A stretch of DNA of 57,738 bases. Origin: Ancalomicrobiaceae bacterium (GTDB lineage: Bacteria > Pseudomonadota > Alphaproteobacteria > Rhizobiales > Ancalomicrobiaceae). The stretch lies in assembly GCA_031291575.1 (NCBI GenBank), contig JARLIT010000077.1, positions 1 through 57,738 on the forward strand, given 5' to 3'. Both the position numbers and the translations under genes were made by a program. Positions within the stretch are counted from its first letter, which is position 1. Each line of letters begins with the position of its first letter. Of this stretch, positions 26,531 to 35,399 are shown one piece after another. Below the pieces are notes generated by a model. That model worked only from the letters and a program-made list of their open reading frames with translations. It did not search any database and was not told where the DNA came from.

Positions 26531-26884
26531 ATGATCTCGCTCCGCCTCTATCTCAGCATCGAGCCGGAAACGCGCATCGGCCCCGGCAAGGTGCGGCTGT
26601 TGGAGGAGGTCGGCGCGTCCGGCTCGATCTCGGCAGCGGCGCGCACGCTCGGCATGACGTATCGGCGCGCCTGGGAACTGATCCATCACATGAACGAGGC
26701 CTTTGGCCAACCGATCGTCACCGGCACGACCGGCAGTCTCGGCGGTGCCGAGTTGACCGACGTCGGCCGCGAGATCATCACCCGCTACCGCGAGATCGAG
26801 CAGCAGGCGCTGAAGGCCGCCGAGCCGCATCTCGCCGCGCTGTCCGGCCACATCGTTGCGCCATCGGGGCCGAACGACGATTAG
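26531..26884 (+). CDS. ModE-type winged-helix regulator lacking the oxyanion-binding domain
   Basis: The 117-residue protein consists only of the LysR/ModE-like winged helix: GPGKVRLLEEVGASGSIS, AARTLGMTYRRAWELI and LTDVGREIITRYREIE. Full ModE has a C-terminal di-Mop/TOBE oxyanion-binding region, which is absent; the protein ends at the gene's natural stop after a short acidic tail. Its place between the tup/moeA operon and the AOR gene suggests it regulates tungsten uptake and use. Without a Mop domain it may need a separate oxyanion sensor or act constitutively. AGGAGA precedes the ATG. The helix-turn-helix assignment is firm; the target genes are inference. Confidence 0.82.
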   Translation: MISLRLYLSIEPETRIGPGKVRLLEEVGASGSISAAARTLGMTYRRAWELIHHMNEAFGQPIVTGTTGSLGGAELTDVGREIITRYREIEQQALKAAEPHLAALSGHIVAPSGPNDD

Positions 26885-26976
26885 GCAAGATCCGGTAGGG
26901 CAGACCAACACTGCCAAGATGACTGCAAGTAACGACGGATTGCTTCAGTATCGTCGCCGGCCAATACGGCGACCCG

Positions 26977-27003
26977 GCATTATGTTTGCCCGCGCATAAT
27001 AGG
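26977..27003 (+). promoter_or_regulatory. Candidate operator/-10 region upstream of the AOR operon
   Basis: ATTATG (26979-26984) and CATAAT (26995-27000) form a 6-base inverted repeat with a 10-base spacer. CATAAT is also a five-of-six match to a -10 box, with no good -35. The left arm contains GCATTAT (26977-26983), the same heptamer found twice at the tup promoter. A second dyad, GTCGCC/GGCGAC, lies just upstream at 26953-26973. No other signal was found in the 263 bases between the regulator and the AOR gene. Confidence 0.4.
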
Positions 27004-27147
27004 AAGTCATGCCGATTTTACGAACGGTCGCGACTGGAGTTGAATGTCGCCATACAACGCAATTCGACGGGCGTTGTCGGCGAGATGCGGATCGAGGCGG
27101 AAAACTCCGCCGATTCTGGCCGAGATGCCCCGCGACGGGAGCCCTCC

Positions 27148-28878
27148 ATGGACAAGATTCTGCGCGTCAACATGACCAATCTGACCGTCAAGGTCGAACC
27201 CGTGCCGGCTGATTGGGCCGGTCTGGGCGGTCGGGCGCTGACCTCGACCATCGTGGCGGCGGAAGTTCCGCCGACCTGCCATCCGCTCGGGCCGAACAAC
27301 AAGCTGGTGTTCGCCCCCGGCCTCCTCTCCGGCACGGCGGCGTCGAACGCCAACCGCTTCTCCTGCGGTTCAAAGAGCCCGCTAACCGGCGGCATCAAGG
27401 AATGTTCCGCCGGCGGCACCTCGTCGCGCATCATCGCCCGCCTCGGCTACAAGGCGATCGTCGTCGAGGGCAAGCCGGCTGGGGATACCTGGTACACCGT
27501 CGTCGTCGACAAGGATGGCGCCACGATCAAGCCGGAGACCGAGGTTCTGAGGCTCGGCACCTTCGCCACCGTCCAACACGTGAACGAGCACTACGGCGAA
27601 GACTTCGGCGTCATCACGCTCGGCCCGGCCGGCGAGAACCTGATGGCCATCGCCAACATCTCGGTCAAGGACCCGGAGAGCAAGATCCGCTCGTTCGGCC
27701 GCGGCGGCCTCGGCGCGGTGATGGGTTCGAAGAAGATCAAGATGATCGTCATCAACCCGGAGGGCGGTGTTGCCCTGCCGCTCGCCGATCCGGCGAAGTT
27801 CAAAGCCGCCAATCAGGCCTTCACCAAGACCTTGCTGGATCATCCGGTATCCGGCCAGGGCCTGAAGAAGTACGGCACCGCCGTTCTCGTCAACGTCCTC
27901 AACGAGGCCGGCGGCTTGCCGACCAAGAACTTCACTTCCGGCCAGTGCGCGCACCATGACGCCATTTCCGGCGAGACGATGTACGACAATATCGTCGCCC
28001 GCGGCGGCGAGCCGAGCCACAATTGCTCGCCCTCGTGCCAGATCCAATGCTCGCAGATCTACAACGACAAGGACGGCAACTACGTCACATCCGGCTTCGA
28101 ATACGAGACGATCTGGGCGCTCGGTGCCGACGGTATGGTCGAAGACCTCGACGTCATTGCCGAGATCGACAACGTCTTCGACGATATCGGCGTCGATTCG
28201 ATCGAGACGCCGGTGATGTTCGCCGTCGCCATGGAAGCGGGCCTCATACCGTGGGGCGACGGCAAGCGCATCCTGGAATTGTTGCGCAACGACATCACCA
28301 ATGCGACACCCTTGGGCCGCATGCTCGGCGGCGGCACCGGCCACGTCGGCCGCGCCTTCGGCATGACTCGCATTCCGGTCGTCAAGAATCAGGCGATCCC
28401 GGCCTATGATCCGCGCCCGATCAAGGGCATCGGCGTCACCTACGCGACGACGACGATGGGCGCCGACCATACCGCCGGCTACGCCATCGCCACCAACATC
28501 CTCAACGTCGGCGGCAAGGTTGATCCGCTGTCGAACGACGGCCAGGTGGAGCTGTCGCGCAATCTGCAGATTGCCACGGCGGCCATCGACTCGACCGGCC
28601 TCTGCCTGTTCATCGCTTTCCCAGCGCTCGACATTCCGGCGTGCCTCGGCGGCGTGATCGACATGCTCAATGCCCGCTACGGCATCAACCTGACCGGCGA
28701 CGACGTCATCGGCCTGGGCAAGCAAGTCCTGAAGATCGAACACGCCTTCAATCTCGCCGCCGGCCTCGGCCCGGAAACCGACCGCCTGCCGGAGTTCTTC
28801 GAACTGGAGTCGATCGCGCCGCACAACGTCAAATGGGATATGGATCAAAAGGAATTGGCGAGCTTCTGGAACTTCTAG
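27148..28878 (+). CDS. Tungsten-dependent aldehyde:ferredoxin oxidoreductase (AOR family)
   Basis: The 576-residue protein starts at the ATG preceded 6 bases upstream by GGGAG; the 54 residues readable upstream are not family-like. AOR features include GLGGRALTS near the N-terminus, the 4Fe-4S ligands in CSPSCQIQC (Cys293, Cys297, Cys301) and the fourth ligand in DSTGLC (Cys486), plus the GADHTAGYA pterin-side motif. AORs oxidise aldehydes to carboxylates, or reduce acids, using a tungsten bis-pyranopterin cofactor and one cluster. The neighbouring Tup transporter, MoeA proteins and MoaD-like genes support tungsten. No ferredoxin-like AorA or flavin subunit is encoded next to it, so its electron partner lies elsewhere. 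Confidence 0.92.
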   Translation: MDKILRVNMTNLTVKVEPVPADWAGLGGRALTSTIVAAEVPPTCHPLGPNNKLVFAPGLLSGTAASNANRFSCGSKSPLTGGIKECSAGGTSSRIIARLGYKAIVVEGKPAGDTWYTVVVDKDGATIKPETEVLRLGTFATVQHVNEHYGEDFGVITLGPAGENLMAIANISVKDPESKIRSFGRGGLGAVMGSKKIKMIVINPEGGVALPLADPAKFKAANQAFTKTLLDHPVSGQGLKKYGTAVLVNVLNEAGGLPTKNFTSGQCAHHDAISGETMYDNIVARGGEPSHNCSPSCQIQCSQIYNDKDGNYVTSGFEYETIWALGADGMVEDLDVIAEIDNVFDDIGVDSIETPVMFAVAMEAGLIPWGDGKRILELLRNDITNATPLGRMLGGGTGHVGRAFGMTRIPVVKNQAIPAYDPRPIKGIGVTYATTTMGADHTAGYAIATNILNVGGKVDPLSNDGQVELSRNLQIATAAIDSTGLCLFIAFPALDIPACLGGVIDMLNARYGINLTGDDVIGLGKQVLKIEHAFNLAAGLGPETDRLPEFFELESIAPHNVKWDMDQKELASFWNF

Positions 28879-28920
28879 ACCCGTCCCGTCTCCTGGGTCT
28901 CCCTGCTGGAACGCGAGAAC

Positions 28921-29145
28921 ATGAAGATCACGGTCAAACTGTTCGCTACGTTCCGGCAGGGTCGTTTTAAGATCGCCGAGCAGGACGTTCCGGAAGGAAC
29001 GACGATTGCTGACGTTCTCGACACCCTCGCCATCGAGGTGGCGGACGTCGGCATGCTGTTTGTCAACGGCCGCCACGCCGAGCCGGAGCAGAGACTAGCC
29101 GGCGGCGTGGTTCTGGCCATCTTCCCACTGGTCGGCGGCGGCTGA
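28921..29145 (+). CDS. MoaD/ThiS-type sulfur carrier protein
   Basis: The 74-residue protein has the ubiquitin-like beta-grasp pattern (MKITVKLFATFRQ, VPEGTTIADVLDTL, MLFVNGRHA, LAGGVVLAIFPLVGGG). It ends in Gly-Gly-Gly, the tail that is adenylated and thiocarboxylated. It probably delivers sulfur to the pterin dithiolene or another target linked to AOR. It lies 42 bases after the AOR stop and just before the activating enzyme that would charge it. Confidence 0.85.
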   Translation: MKITVKLFATFRQGRFKIAEQDVPEGTTIADVLDTLAIEVADVGMLFVNGRHAEPEQRLAGGVVLAIFPLVGGG

Positions 29146-29165
29146 CCGCTGAGGGAGACAGTCCG

Positions 29166-29926
<761 letters not shown>

Positions 29927-29930
<4 letters not shown>

Positions 29931-30214
29931 GCGGAACGATCGAGGTCGTCGGCTTCATGGATCTGACGCGGATCTTTCGCGATCGGGGATGGGCGTCGCC
30001 GCATCTAGTCGAACTCGACGGCGCCATCAGCGGGGCTGACCTCCTCCGTTTGCTCGAGGTCTCCGACGCCGAGGTCGAATCGCTGATGGTCAACCATCGG
30101 GCCATCGGCGTCGCTGCGGCGACCATCCACCCCGGAGACCGCGTCGCCCTTGTGCCGCCCGGCGTTCCCGGCCCGCACCGCTTCTGCCTCGGGATCTACC
30201 AACGCCGCGACTGA
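29927..30214 (+). CDS. Second MoaD/ThiS-like ubiquitin-fold protein without a Gly-Gly tail
   Basis: The 95-residue protein has beta-grasp features (IEVVGFMDLTRIF, LDGAISGADLLRLLEV, SLMVNHRAIG, IHPGDRVALVPPG), but instead of ending in Gly-Gly it continues as PPGVPGPHRFCLGIYQ. It cannot be charged in the usual way unless processed. It overlaps the activating-enzyme stop by four bases, so it is tightly coupled. A role as an AOR-specific accessory protein, for example in cofactor insertion, is a guess from context. Family membership is moderately sure. Confidence 0.65.
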
Positions 30215-30354
30215 CGCGGTGCCGCGCCGAATGGCCGGTCCAGGACCGAGGCTCGACGGGATCGGCCCCTCCCCGACGACATCTTGCCGCATCTCCTGGT
30301 CTGAGCGTTCGAGCCCTTCGGGTTCGAAACCCGTCGATGCTGACGCGCGCGGCT

Positions 30355-30370
30355 GTTCGGACTTCCGAAC
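30355..30370. promoter_or_regulatory. Candidate upstream activating sequence for sigma-54 activator
   Basis: GTTCGGA and TCCGAAC form a perfect 7-base dyad with a 2-base spacer. It is centred about 100 bases upstream of the -24 element, the usual distance for an NtrC/DctD-type activator site. The likely binder is the NtrC-family regulator encoded at 34022. Confidence 0.5.
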
Positions 30371-30461
30371 GAAATTCTGGCCGCCTATCCGGAAATCCGC
30401 GCGACGGGCCAGGAATGATGGAAATTCACGAGATAATCCAATGTGTTGAGATTCCGGGTGT

Positions 30462-30476
30462 TGGCACGTTCGATGC
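30462..30476 (+). promoter_or_regulatory. Sigma-54 (-24/-12) promoter of the 2-hydroxycarboxylate transporter gene
   Basis: TGGCACG-N4-ATGC matches the consensus TGGCACR-N4-TTGC at every base but one, with the invariant GG and GC exactly 10 bases apart. It lies 72 bases before the transporter ATG. A GAFTGA-containing activator is encoded three genes downstream. Confidence 0.75.
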
Positions 30477-30548
30477 GTCTGTGGGGACGACTGCGCGCTA
30501 TCGCGCTTCAGGCCTTCAGAAGAATTGGCCGACCAGGAGGAACCCAGC

Positions 30549-31892
30549 ATGGCAAACATTTCCGACATATCCACCGTCGGCGCGCGCGCCGAGACGGACA
30601 TTCTACAGCGGCTGGGCTCAGCTAAGGTCGGCCCGCTGCCGCTGCCACTGTTCGTGGCGATCGCCGCCGTCATTTTCGGCGCCGCCTATGTGCAGAAACT
30701 CCCGGCCGACATGATCGGCGGATTCGCCGCCATCATGATGTTCGGCTTCCTGTTTGCCGAAATCGGAGCCAAGGTGCCGGTCCTCAGGCATATCGGCGGC
30801 TCGGCGATCCTGTGCCTGTTCGTCTCGTCCGCTCTCGTCGGCTACCAGGCCTTCTATCCGGATCTCGGCAAGATCTTCGTCAAGTCGATCACCGGAGTGA
30901 TGAAGGACGCCAATTTCCTCTACCTCTACATTGCCTGCCTCGTCACCGGTTCGATGCTGGGGATGAACCGCCGGGTGCTGATCCAGGGCTTCATGCGCAT
31001 GTTCGTGCCACTCGCGGTCGGCACGCTCGGTGCGGTCGCGGCGGGCATGCTGGCCGGCCTCGTCTTCGGCTATACGCCCGCCCACACGTTCTTCTACATC
31101 GTCATGCCGATCATCGCCGGGGGCATCGGCGAAGGCATCCTGCCGCTCTCGCTCGCCTACTCCGACATCCTCTCTACCCCGCAGGCGGGACTTATCGCCT
31201 CCCTCATCCCGGCCGCCCTCATCGGCAACGTCGTCGCCATCGTTTCGACTGGCGTGATGAAGCGGATCGGCGAAAAGAGGCCTGAATATACCGGCAACGG
31301 CCTTCTGGTCCGTTCGGGCGACGACAACGAGCTCCTGAAGGAAATGGCGGTCGAGAAGCCGATCGAATTGCCGCTGATGGGCGCCGGCCTGATCATGGCC
31401 TGCACGATGTTCATCCTCGGTTCGTTCCTGTCGCCCTTCATCGGCATTCCCGGCCCGATCATCATGATCATCGGCGCTGCGTTGCTGAAGGTGTCGATGC
31501 TCATCCCAGCCCGCATGGAGCTGGGCGCCCAACAGATGTACAAGTTCATCGCCACCAACATGACCTATCCACTGCTGGTCGGCCTCGGCGTCCTCTACGT
31601 GCCATGGAATGACTTGGTGGCGGCGTTCACCCTGCCCTACTTCATCATCTGCACCGTGACGGTTCTGGCGATGGTCTCGTCCGGCTGGTTCGTCGGCAAA
31701 CTGCTCAACATGTACCAGGTGGAAGCGGCCGTGGTCACCGCCTGCCACAGCGGTCTCGGCGGCACCGGCGACGTGGCCATCCTGTCGGCCTGCAATCGCA
31801 TGGAGCTGATGCCGTTTGCCCAGATCTCCACCCGCATCGGCGGCGCCGGCATGGTCGTGATCGCCGTCTTCCTGTTGAAGTTCTTCCACTGA
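30549..31892 (+). CDS. 2-hydroxycarboxylate transporter family protein (CitS/MaeN-like)
   Basis: The 447-residue protein has about eleven hydrophobic segments and the two re-entrant-loop motifs of the 2HCT family: GGIGEGILPLSLAYS near residue 195 and GLGGTGDVAILSA near residue 402. Members are sodium-coupled symporters or exchangers for citrate, malate or lactate. The start is the ATG at 30549, 8 bases after AGGAGG. The exact substrate cannot be told. A strong sigma-54 promoter precedes it and a DctB/DctD-type pair follows, so it is probably induced by its own C4-dicarboxylate or hydroxy-acid substrate. Confidence 0.9.
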   Translation: MANISDISTVGARAETDILQRLGSAKVGPLPLPLFVAIAAVIFGAAYVQKLPADMIGGFAAIMMFGFLFAEIGAKVPVLRHIGGSAILCLFVSSALVGYQAFYPDLGKIFVKSITGVMKDANFLYLYIACLVTGSMLGMNRRVLIQGFMRMFVPLAVGTLGAVAAGMLAGLVFGYTPAHTFFYIVMPIIAGGIGEGILPLSLAYSDILSTPQAGLIASLIPAALIGNVVAIVSTGVMKRIGEKRPEYTGNGLLVRSGDDNELLKEMAVEKPIELPLMGAGLIMACTMFILGSFLSPFIGIPGPIIMIIGAALLKVSMLIPARMELGAQQMYKFIATNMTYPLLVGLGVLYVPWNDLVAAFTLPYFIICTVTVLAMVSSGWFVGKLLNMYQVEAAVVTACHSGLGGTGDVAILSACNRMELMPFAQISTRIGGAGMVVIAVFLLKFFH

Positions 31893-31942
31893 TCTCGAAG
31901 TCGGCCGGCGCCATTTCCGTCCCAAGCGCCGGATCCGCAACG

Positions 31943-31981
31943 CAGAGCCACACGCGAGCCAAGGCGCTCCGTGTGGCTCTG
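31943..31981 (+). terminator. Stem-loop after the transporter gene
   Basis: Perfect 12-base arms (CAGAGCCACACG and complement) with a 15-base loop lie 50 bases after the transporter stop. No T-run follows, so termination may be partial. It separates the transporter from the sensor kinase gene. Confidence 0.55.
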
Positions 31982-32117
31982 TCGCGACCGGGCGCCCGAG
32001 GGCAAGGCCCGTAGCTGCAGTGACCACTGTGCGGTGCGTCAATGTCGCTCGGACGCGATCGTGCCTTTTTGCTATCGTGTTTTTTGGGTATGCGCCGATT
32101 GTCGAGTTCCGCCTGCC

Positions 32118-34025
32118 ATGACCCCACCCATCGCAGCATCTCCCGTGTCCCTTGCCGGCCGCCCCGGCTGGGCGCGTTCGCTCGCCCCGTCGGCGCTGCG
32201 GATCCTCGCGATGCTGGCAGCCGCGGCCTTGGCCGGCTGGATCGGCTATGAGGCGACGTTCGAGCGCGCACTCGGCGAAATTCGCGGCAGCGCCGGCCAC
32301 CGGCTCGATCTCTATGCGGCGAGCATCGAGCGCGAGATCGAGAAATTCGCCGCCTTCCCGATCGTCGTCAGCTATGACCGGAGCATCATCGAGCTGGCCA
32401 TGGCGCCGACCGAATCCGAGCGACGCGCGACCGCCGACCGCTACCTCGAACGCCTCAACGCCAGCATCGGTACGCTCGCCGTCTATATCCTCGACACCAC
32501 CGGACGGTGCATCGCCTCGTCAAACTGGAACCAGTACGACAGTTTCGTCGGGCGCGACCTGTCCTATCGCCCCTACTACCGCAATGCCGGAATCGGCCAT
32601 ATCGAGCGGTTCTACGGCATCGGCACCACCAACCGCGAGCCTGGCTATTTTCTGTCGACGGCGCTGCATGTGGGTGACGCTGTCGTCGGCACCGGTGTGG
32701 TCAAGGTCGGCCTCCAGCAACTCGAGCGCTCGTGGTCGTCGGCCGAGGCGCCGGCTCTCCTTGCCGACGAACACGGGGTGGTGGTGCTCTCCTCGATCCC
32801 GGCCTGGAAATATGGCACGCTGAGGCCGCTCGATCCGGCGGTCCGCGCCGAAATCGCGCAGGCCCAGCAATACAATGACCGCGAATTGAACCCGATCGGC
32901 ATGACCGTGCGCCAGCGGCTCGATACCGACAGCAGCATCGTCGAACTGAGTGGCATGGGCGACGCCAGCCAACCGACGCCGATCCCGGGGCTCTATCTGA
33001 CGGAGACACGGCCGATGCCCGGCACGCCGTGGCAGCTGACCGTATTCTCGGACCTGCGCGGCGCTGTCGATCAGGCCGAGAGTGCCGCTGCTCTGGCGGC
33101 CCTGGCGACGCTGTTCGTTTCCGGCGGCGCCCTCGCCGCGCTGCAGCGCAATCGCCACATCAAGGAACTGACCAGGGCCCGCGCCGCATTGCAACTCGCC
33201 CACGACAGCCTCGAACGCACCGTTGCCGAGCGAACCTCGGCCCTCGTCGTTGCCAACGCCCGGCTGCAGGAGGAGGTCGAGGAGCGCAGTCGCGCCGAAC
33301 GGACGTTGCGCGAGGCCCAGTCCGGCTTGGTGCAGGCGGGCAAGCTCGCCGTCATCGGGCAGCTCTCGGCCGGAATGGCGCACGAGCTCAATCAACCGCT
33401 CGCGGCGCTCGCCACGATTTCCGGAAATACCATCAAGTACCTCGAACGTGGCGACGCAGCCGCAGCCCGCTCCAACCTCGACCGTATCCGACCGCTGGTC
33501 GAGCGGATGGCGCGGCTGACCGGCGAATTGAAGTCGTTTGCCCGCAAGTCGTCGGGCGAAATGCAGGCGGTATCGATCCGGCGGACGATCGACAATGCAC
33601 TGTTTCTCCTCGACCACCGCATCAAACGGCAGTCGGTCACGCTGGTCGACGAAATCGATGGCGGCGTGACGGCCTGGTGCGACCCCAACCGGCTCGAGCA
33701 AGTCATGCTCAATCTCATCGGCAACGCGCTCGATGCCACCGAAGGCCAGGCCGAACGCCGGCTGACGCTCAGAACCGGGCTCTGCGGCGAAGAGGTCTCG
33801 GTCGAGATCCGCGACAACGGACCCGGCCTGCCCGCCGACCTCCTCGCCCATCTGTTCGAACCCTTCTTCACCACCAAGGCGCCCGGCGCCGGGCTGGGCC
33901 TCGGCCTCGCCATCTCGGCCGGCATCGTCCGCGATTTCGGCGGAGACCTGACGGCCACGAACGCATCGGACAGCGGCGCCAGTTTCGTCATGCGGCTGCC
34001 GCGCGCAAAGGAGGCGGCGGCATGA
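32118..34025 (+). CDS. DctB-like sensor histidine kinase
   Basis: The 635-residue protein has a membrane segment at about residues 28-45 and a large periplasmic double-PAS-type domain (SNWNQYDSFVGRDLSYRPYY, FYGIGTTNREPGYF), as in DctB. A second membrane segment lies near residue 325, then a coiled coil. The H-box is GMAHELNQPLAALA, and the ATPase domain has LIGNALDA, DNGPGLP and GLGLGLAISAGIV. It should sense a C4-dicarboxylate-like ligand in the periplasm and phosphorylate the regulator encoded next. The ATG at 32118 lacks a strong ribosome binding site. The stop overlaps the regulator start by four bases. Confidence 0.88.
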   Translation: MTPPIAASPVSLAGRPGWARSLAPSALRILAMLAAAALAGWIGYEATFERALGEIRGSAGHRLDLYAASIEREIEKFAAFPIVVSYDRSIIELAMAPTESERRATADRYLERLNASIGTLAVYILDTTGRCIASSNWNQYDSFVGRDLSYRPYYRNAGIGHIERFYGIGTTNREPGYFLSTALHVGDAVVGTGVVKVGLQQLERSWSSAEAPALLADEHGVVVLSSIPAWKYGTLRPLDPAVRAEIAQAQQYNDRELNPIGMTVRQRLDTDSSIVELSGMGDASQPTPIPGLYLTETRPMPGTPWQLTVFSDLRGAVDQAESAAALAALATLFVSGGALAALQRNRHIKELTRARAALQLAHDSLERTVAERTSALVVANARLQEEVEERSRAERTLREAQSGLVQAGKLAVIGQLSAGMAHELNQPLAALATISGNTIKYLERGDAAAARSNLDRIRPLVERMARLTGELKSFARKSSGEMQAVSIRRTIDNALFLLDHRIKRQSVTLVDEIDGGVTAWCDPNRLEQVMLNLIGNALDATEGQAERRLTLRTGLCGEEVSVEIRDNGPGLPADLLAHLFEPFFTTKAPGAGLGLGLAISAGIVRDFGGDLTATNASDSGASFVMRLPRAKEAAA

Positions 34026-35350
34026 GCGGCTTTGTCCTGGTGATCGACGATGATCCGGACGTTCGCTTCGGCTGCGAACAGGCGCTGCAGATCGAGCACA
34101 TCGCGACCGTCGGCGCAGCGACTGCGGAGGACGGGTTGGCGCAGGTGCGCAGCAGCCTGCCGAGCCTCGTCGTCACCGATGTCCGCCTGCCGGGCCGCGA
34201 CGGACTGGCGGTGCTGGATGAAATCCAGACCATCGATCCGGAACTGCCGGTGGTGCTGATCACCGGCCACGGCGATGTGGCACTCGCGGTGAAGGCGATG
34301 AAGGCCGGGGCCTATGACTTCATCGAGAAGCCGTTCCAGCCGGAGTTTCTGGTCGATGTCGTGCGCCGAGGCCTGGAGAAACGCGCGCTCACCCTCGAAA
34401 TCCGCGATCTCAAGCATCAATTGCGCGATCGCGACCGGCTTGAGGCCCGCATCCTCGGCCAGTCCGCCTCGATCGTGCGCTTGCGGCAGCTGATCCAGGA
34501 TATCGCCGACACCAATGCCTCGGTGCTGATCAACGGCGAGACCGGAACGGGCAAGGAATTGATCGCCCGCTGCCTGCATGAGGCGAGCCCACGCCGCAAG
34601 GGCCATTTCGTCGCGGTCAATTGCGGCGGACTGCCGGAAAGCCTGGTGGAGAGCGAGATCTTCGGCCATGAGGCCGGGGCGTTCACCGGGGCGGCAAAGC
34701 GGCGCATCGGCAAGATCGAATACGCCAACGGCGGCACGCTGTTTCTCGACGAGATCGAGTCGATGCCGGTGTCGGTGCAGATCAAGCTGTTGCGCGTCTT
34801 GCAGGAACGCACGCTCGAACGGCTCGGCTCCAATACCCAGATCGACATCAACTGCCGCGTCATCGCCGCCACCAAGGCCGACCTGGGCGTGCTGTCAGCT
34901 GCGGGACGTTTCCGCGCCGATCTCTACTATCGGCTGAACGTCGCATCGCTGTTGCTGCCGCCGCTCAGGGACCGGCGCGAGGACATCCCGCGATTGTTCG
35001 CCCACTTTGTCGAACAGCTCGCAATCGCCCACGGTCGGCCGGTACCGGTGGTGCCGCCGGCCAAGATGCAGCGGCTGGTGGCCTATGGCTGGCCCGGCAA
35101 CGTGCGTGAACTGCGCAACGTCGCCGATCGCCTCGTTCTCGGCATCGAGATGGGGTTCCCGCCATTTGCCGAAGTGCGCGAGGAGGAGGCCCTGCCGCTG
35201 CCCGAGGCGGTCGACGCCTTCGAACGGGCGATGATCGTCGAGGCGATGAGCCGCTGCGACCACAATCTGACGCTGACCGCGCAGGCCCTGCGCATCCCCA
35301 AGACGACGCTGTTCGACAAGCTGAAGAAGCACTCCCTGAAGTCGACCTGA
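34022..35350 (+). CDS. DctD-like sigma-54-dependent response regulator
   Basis: The 442-residue protein has a receiver domain (phospho-acceptor Asp53, acidic pair at 9-11, Lys in YDFIEKPF). An AAA+ domain follows with Walker A GETGTGKE, the sigma-54 contact motif GAFTGA, Walker B LFLDEIE and the arginine-finger region RFRADLYYRLNV. A Fis-type helix-turn-helix closes the protein (LTLTAQALRIPKTTLFDKLK). It should activate the sigma-54 promoter at 30462 when phosphorylated by the upstream kinase. The start is the ATG overlapping the kinase stop (ATGA); longer in-frame sequence upstream is shadow. Confidence 0.92.
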   Translation: MSGFVLVIDDDPDVRFGCEQALQIEHIATVGAATAEDGLAQVRSSLPSLVVTDVRLPGRDGLAVLDEIQTIDPELPVVLITGHGDVALAVKAMKAGAYDFIEKPFQPEFLVDVVRRGLEKRALTLEIRDLKHQLRDRDRLEARILGQSASIVRLRQLIQDIADTNASVLINGETGTGKELIARCLHEASPRRKGHFVAVNCGGLPESLVESEIFGHEAGAFTGAAKRRIGKIEYANGGTLFLDEIESMPVSVQIKLLRVLQERTLERLGSNTQIDINCRVIAATKADLGVLSAAGRFRADLYYRLNVASLLLPPLRDRREDIPRLFAHFVEQLAIAHGRPVPVVPPAKMQRLVAYGWPGNVRELRNVADRLVLGIEMGFPPFAEVREEEALPLPEAVDAFERAMIVEAMSRCDHNLTLTAQALRIPKTTLFDKLKKHSLKST

Positions 35351-35371
35351 CGGCGCGCGACAGCGAAGCCT

Positions 35372-35394
35372 GGATCGGCCGTTCACGCCGATCC
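35372..35394. terminator. Stem-loop between convergent regulator genes
   Basis: Perfect 8-base arms GGATCGGC and GCCGATCC with a 7-base loop fill most of the 49-base gap between the convergent dctD-like and iclR-like genes, so it can act for both strands. Confidence 0.55.
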
Positions 35395-35399
35395 GCGTC

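Larger units (their letters stand above)
30215..30548 (+). other. Regulatory intergenic region between AOR operon and transporter
   Basis: This 334-base gap has no plausible gene. It contains a UUCG-type small hairpin at about 30310-30326, a dyad at 30355-30370, a sigma-54-type promoter at 30462-30476 and a strong AGGAGG ribosome binding site at 30535-30540 for the transporter. Confidence 0.6.

Noticed and set aside
27382-29076. 564-codon minus-strand frame opposite AOR
   Set aside because: Long antisense frames are common opposite GC-rich genes; composition is His/Asp/Arg-rich shadow sequence with no motif, and AOR on the other strand is clear.
30319-30333. T-arm-like sequence CGGGTTCGAAACCCG suggesting a tRNA
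   Set aside because: No anticodon arm, D-arm or acceptor stem can be built around it; it is part of a small intergenic hairpin.
30618-32300. 560-codon minus-strand frame opposite the transporter
   Set aside because: Shadow of a membrane protein: its high charge and His content mirror hydrophobic codons on the real strand.
33029-34021. Upstream extension of the DctD-like frame to 773 codons
   Set aside because: The receiver domain begins exactly at the ATGA overlap at 34022; the rest lies out of frame within the kinase gene.
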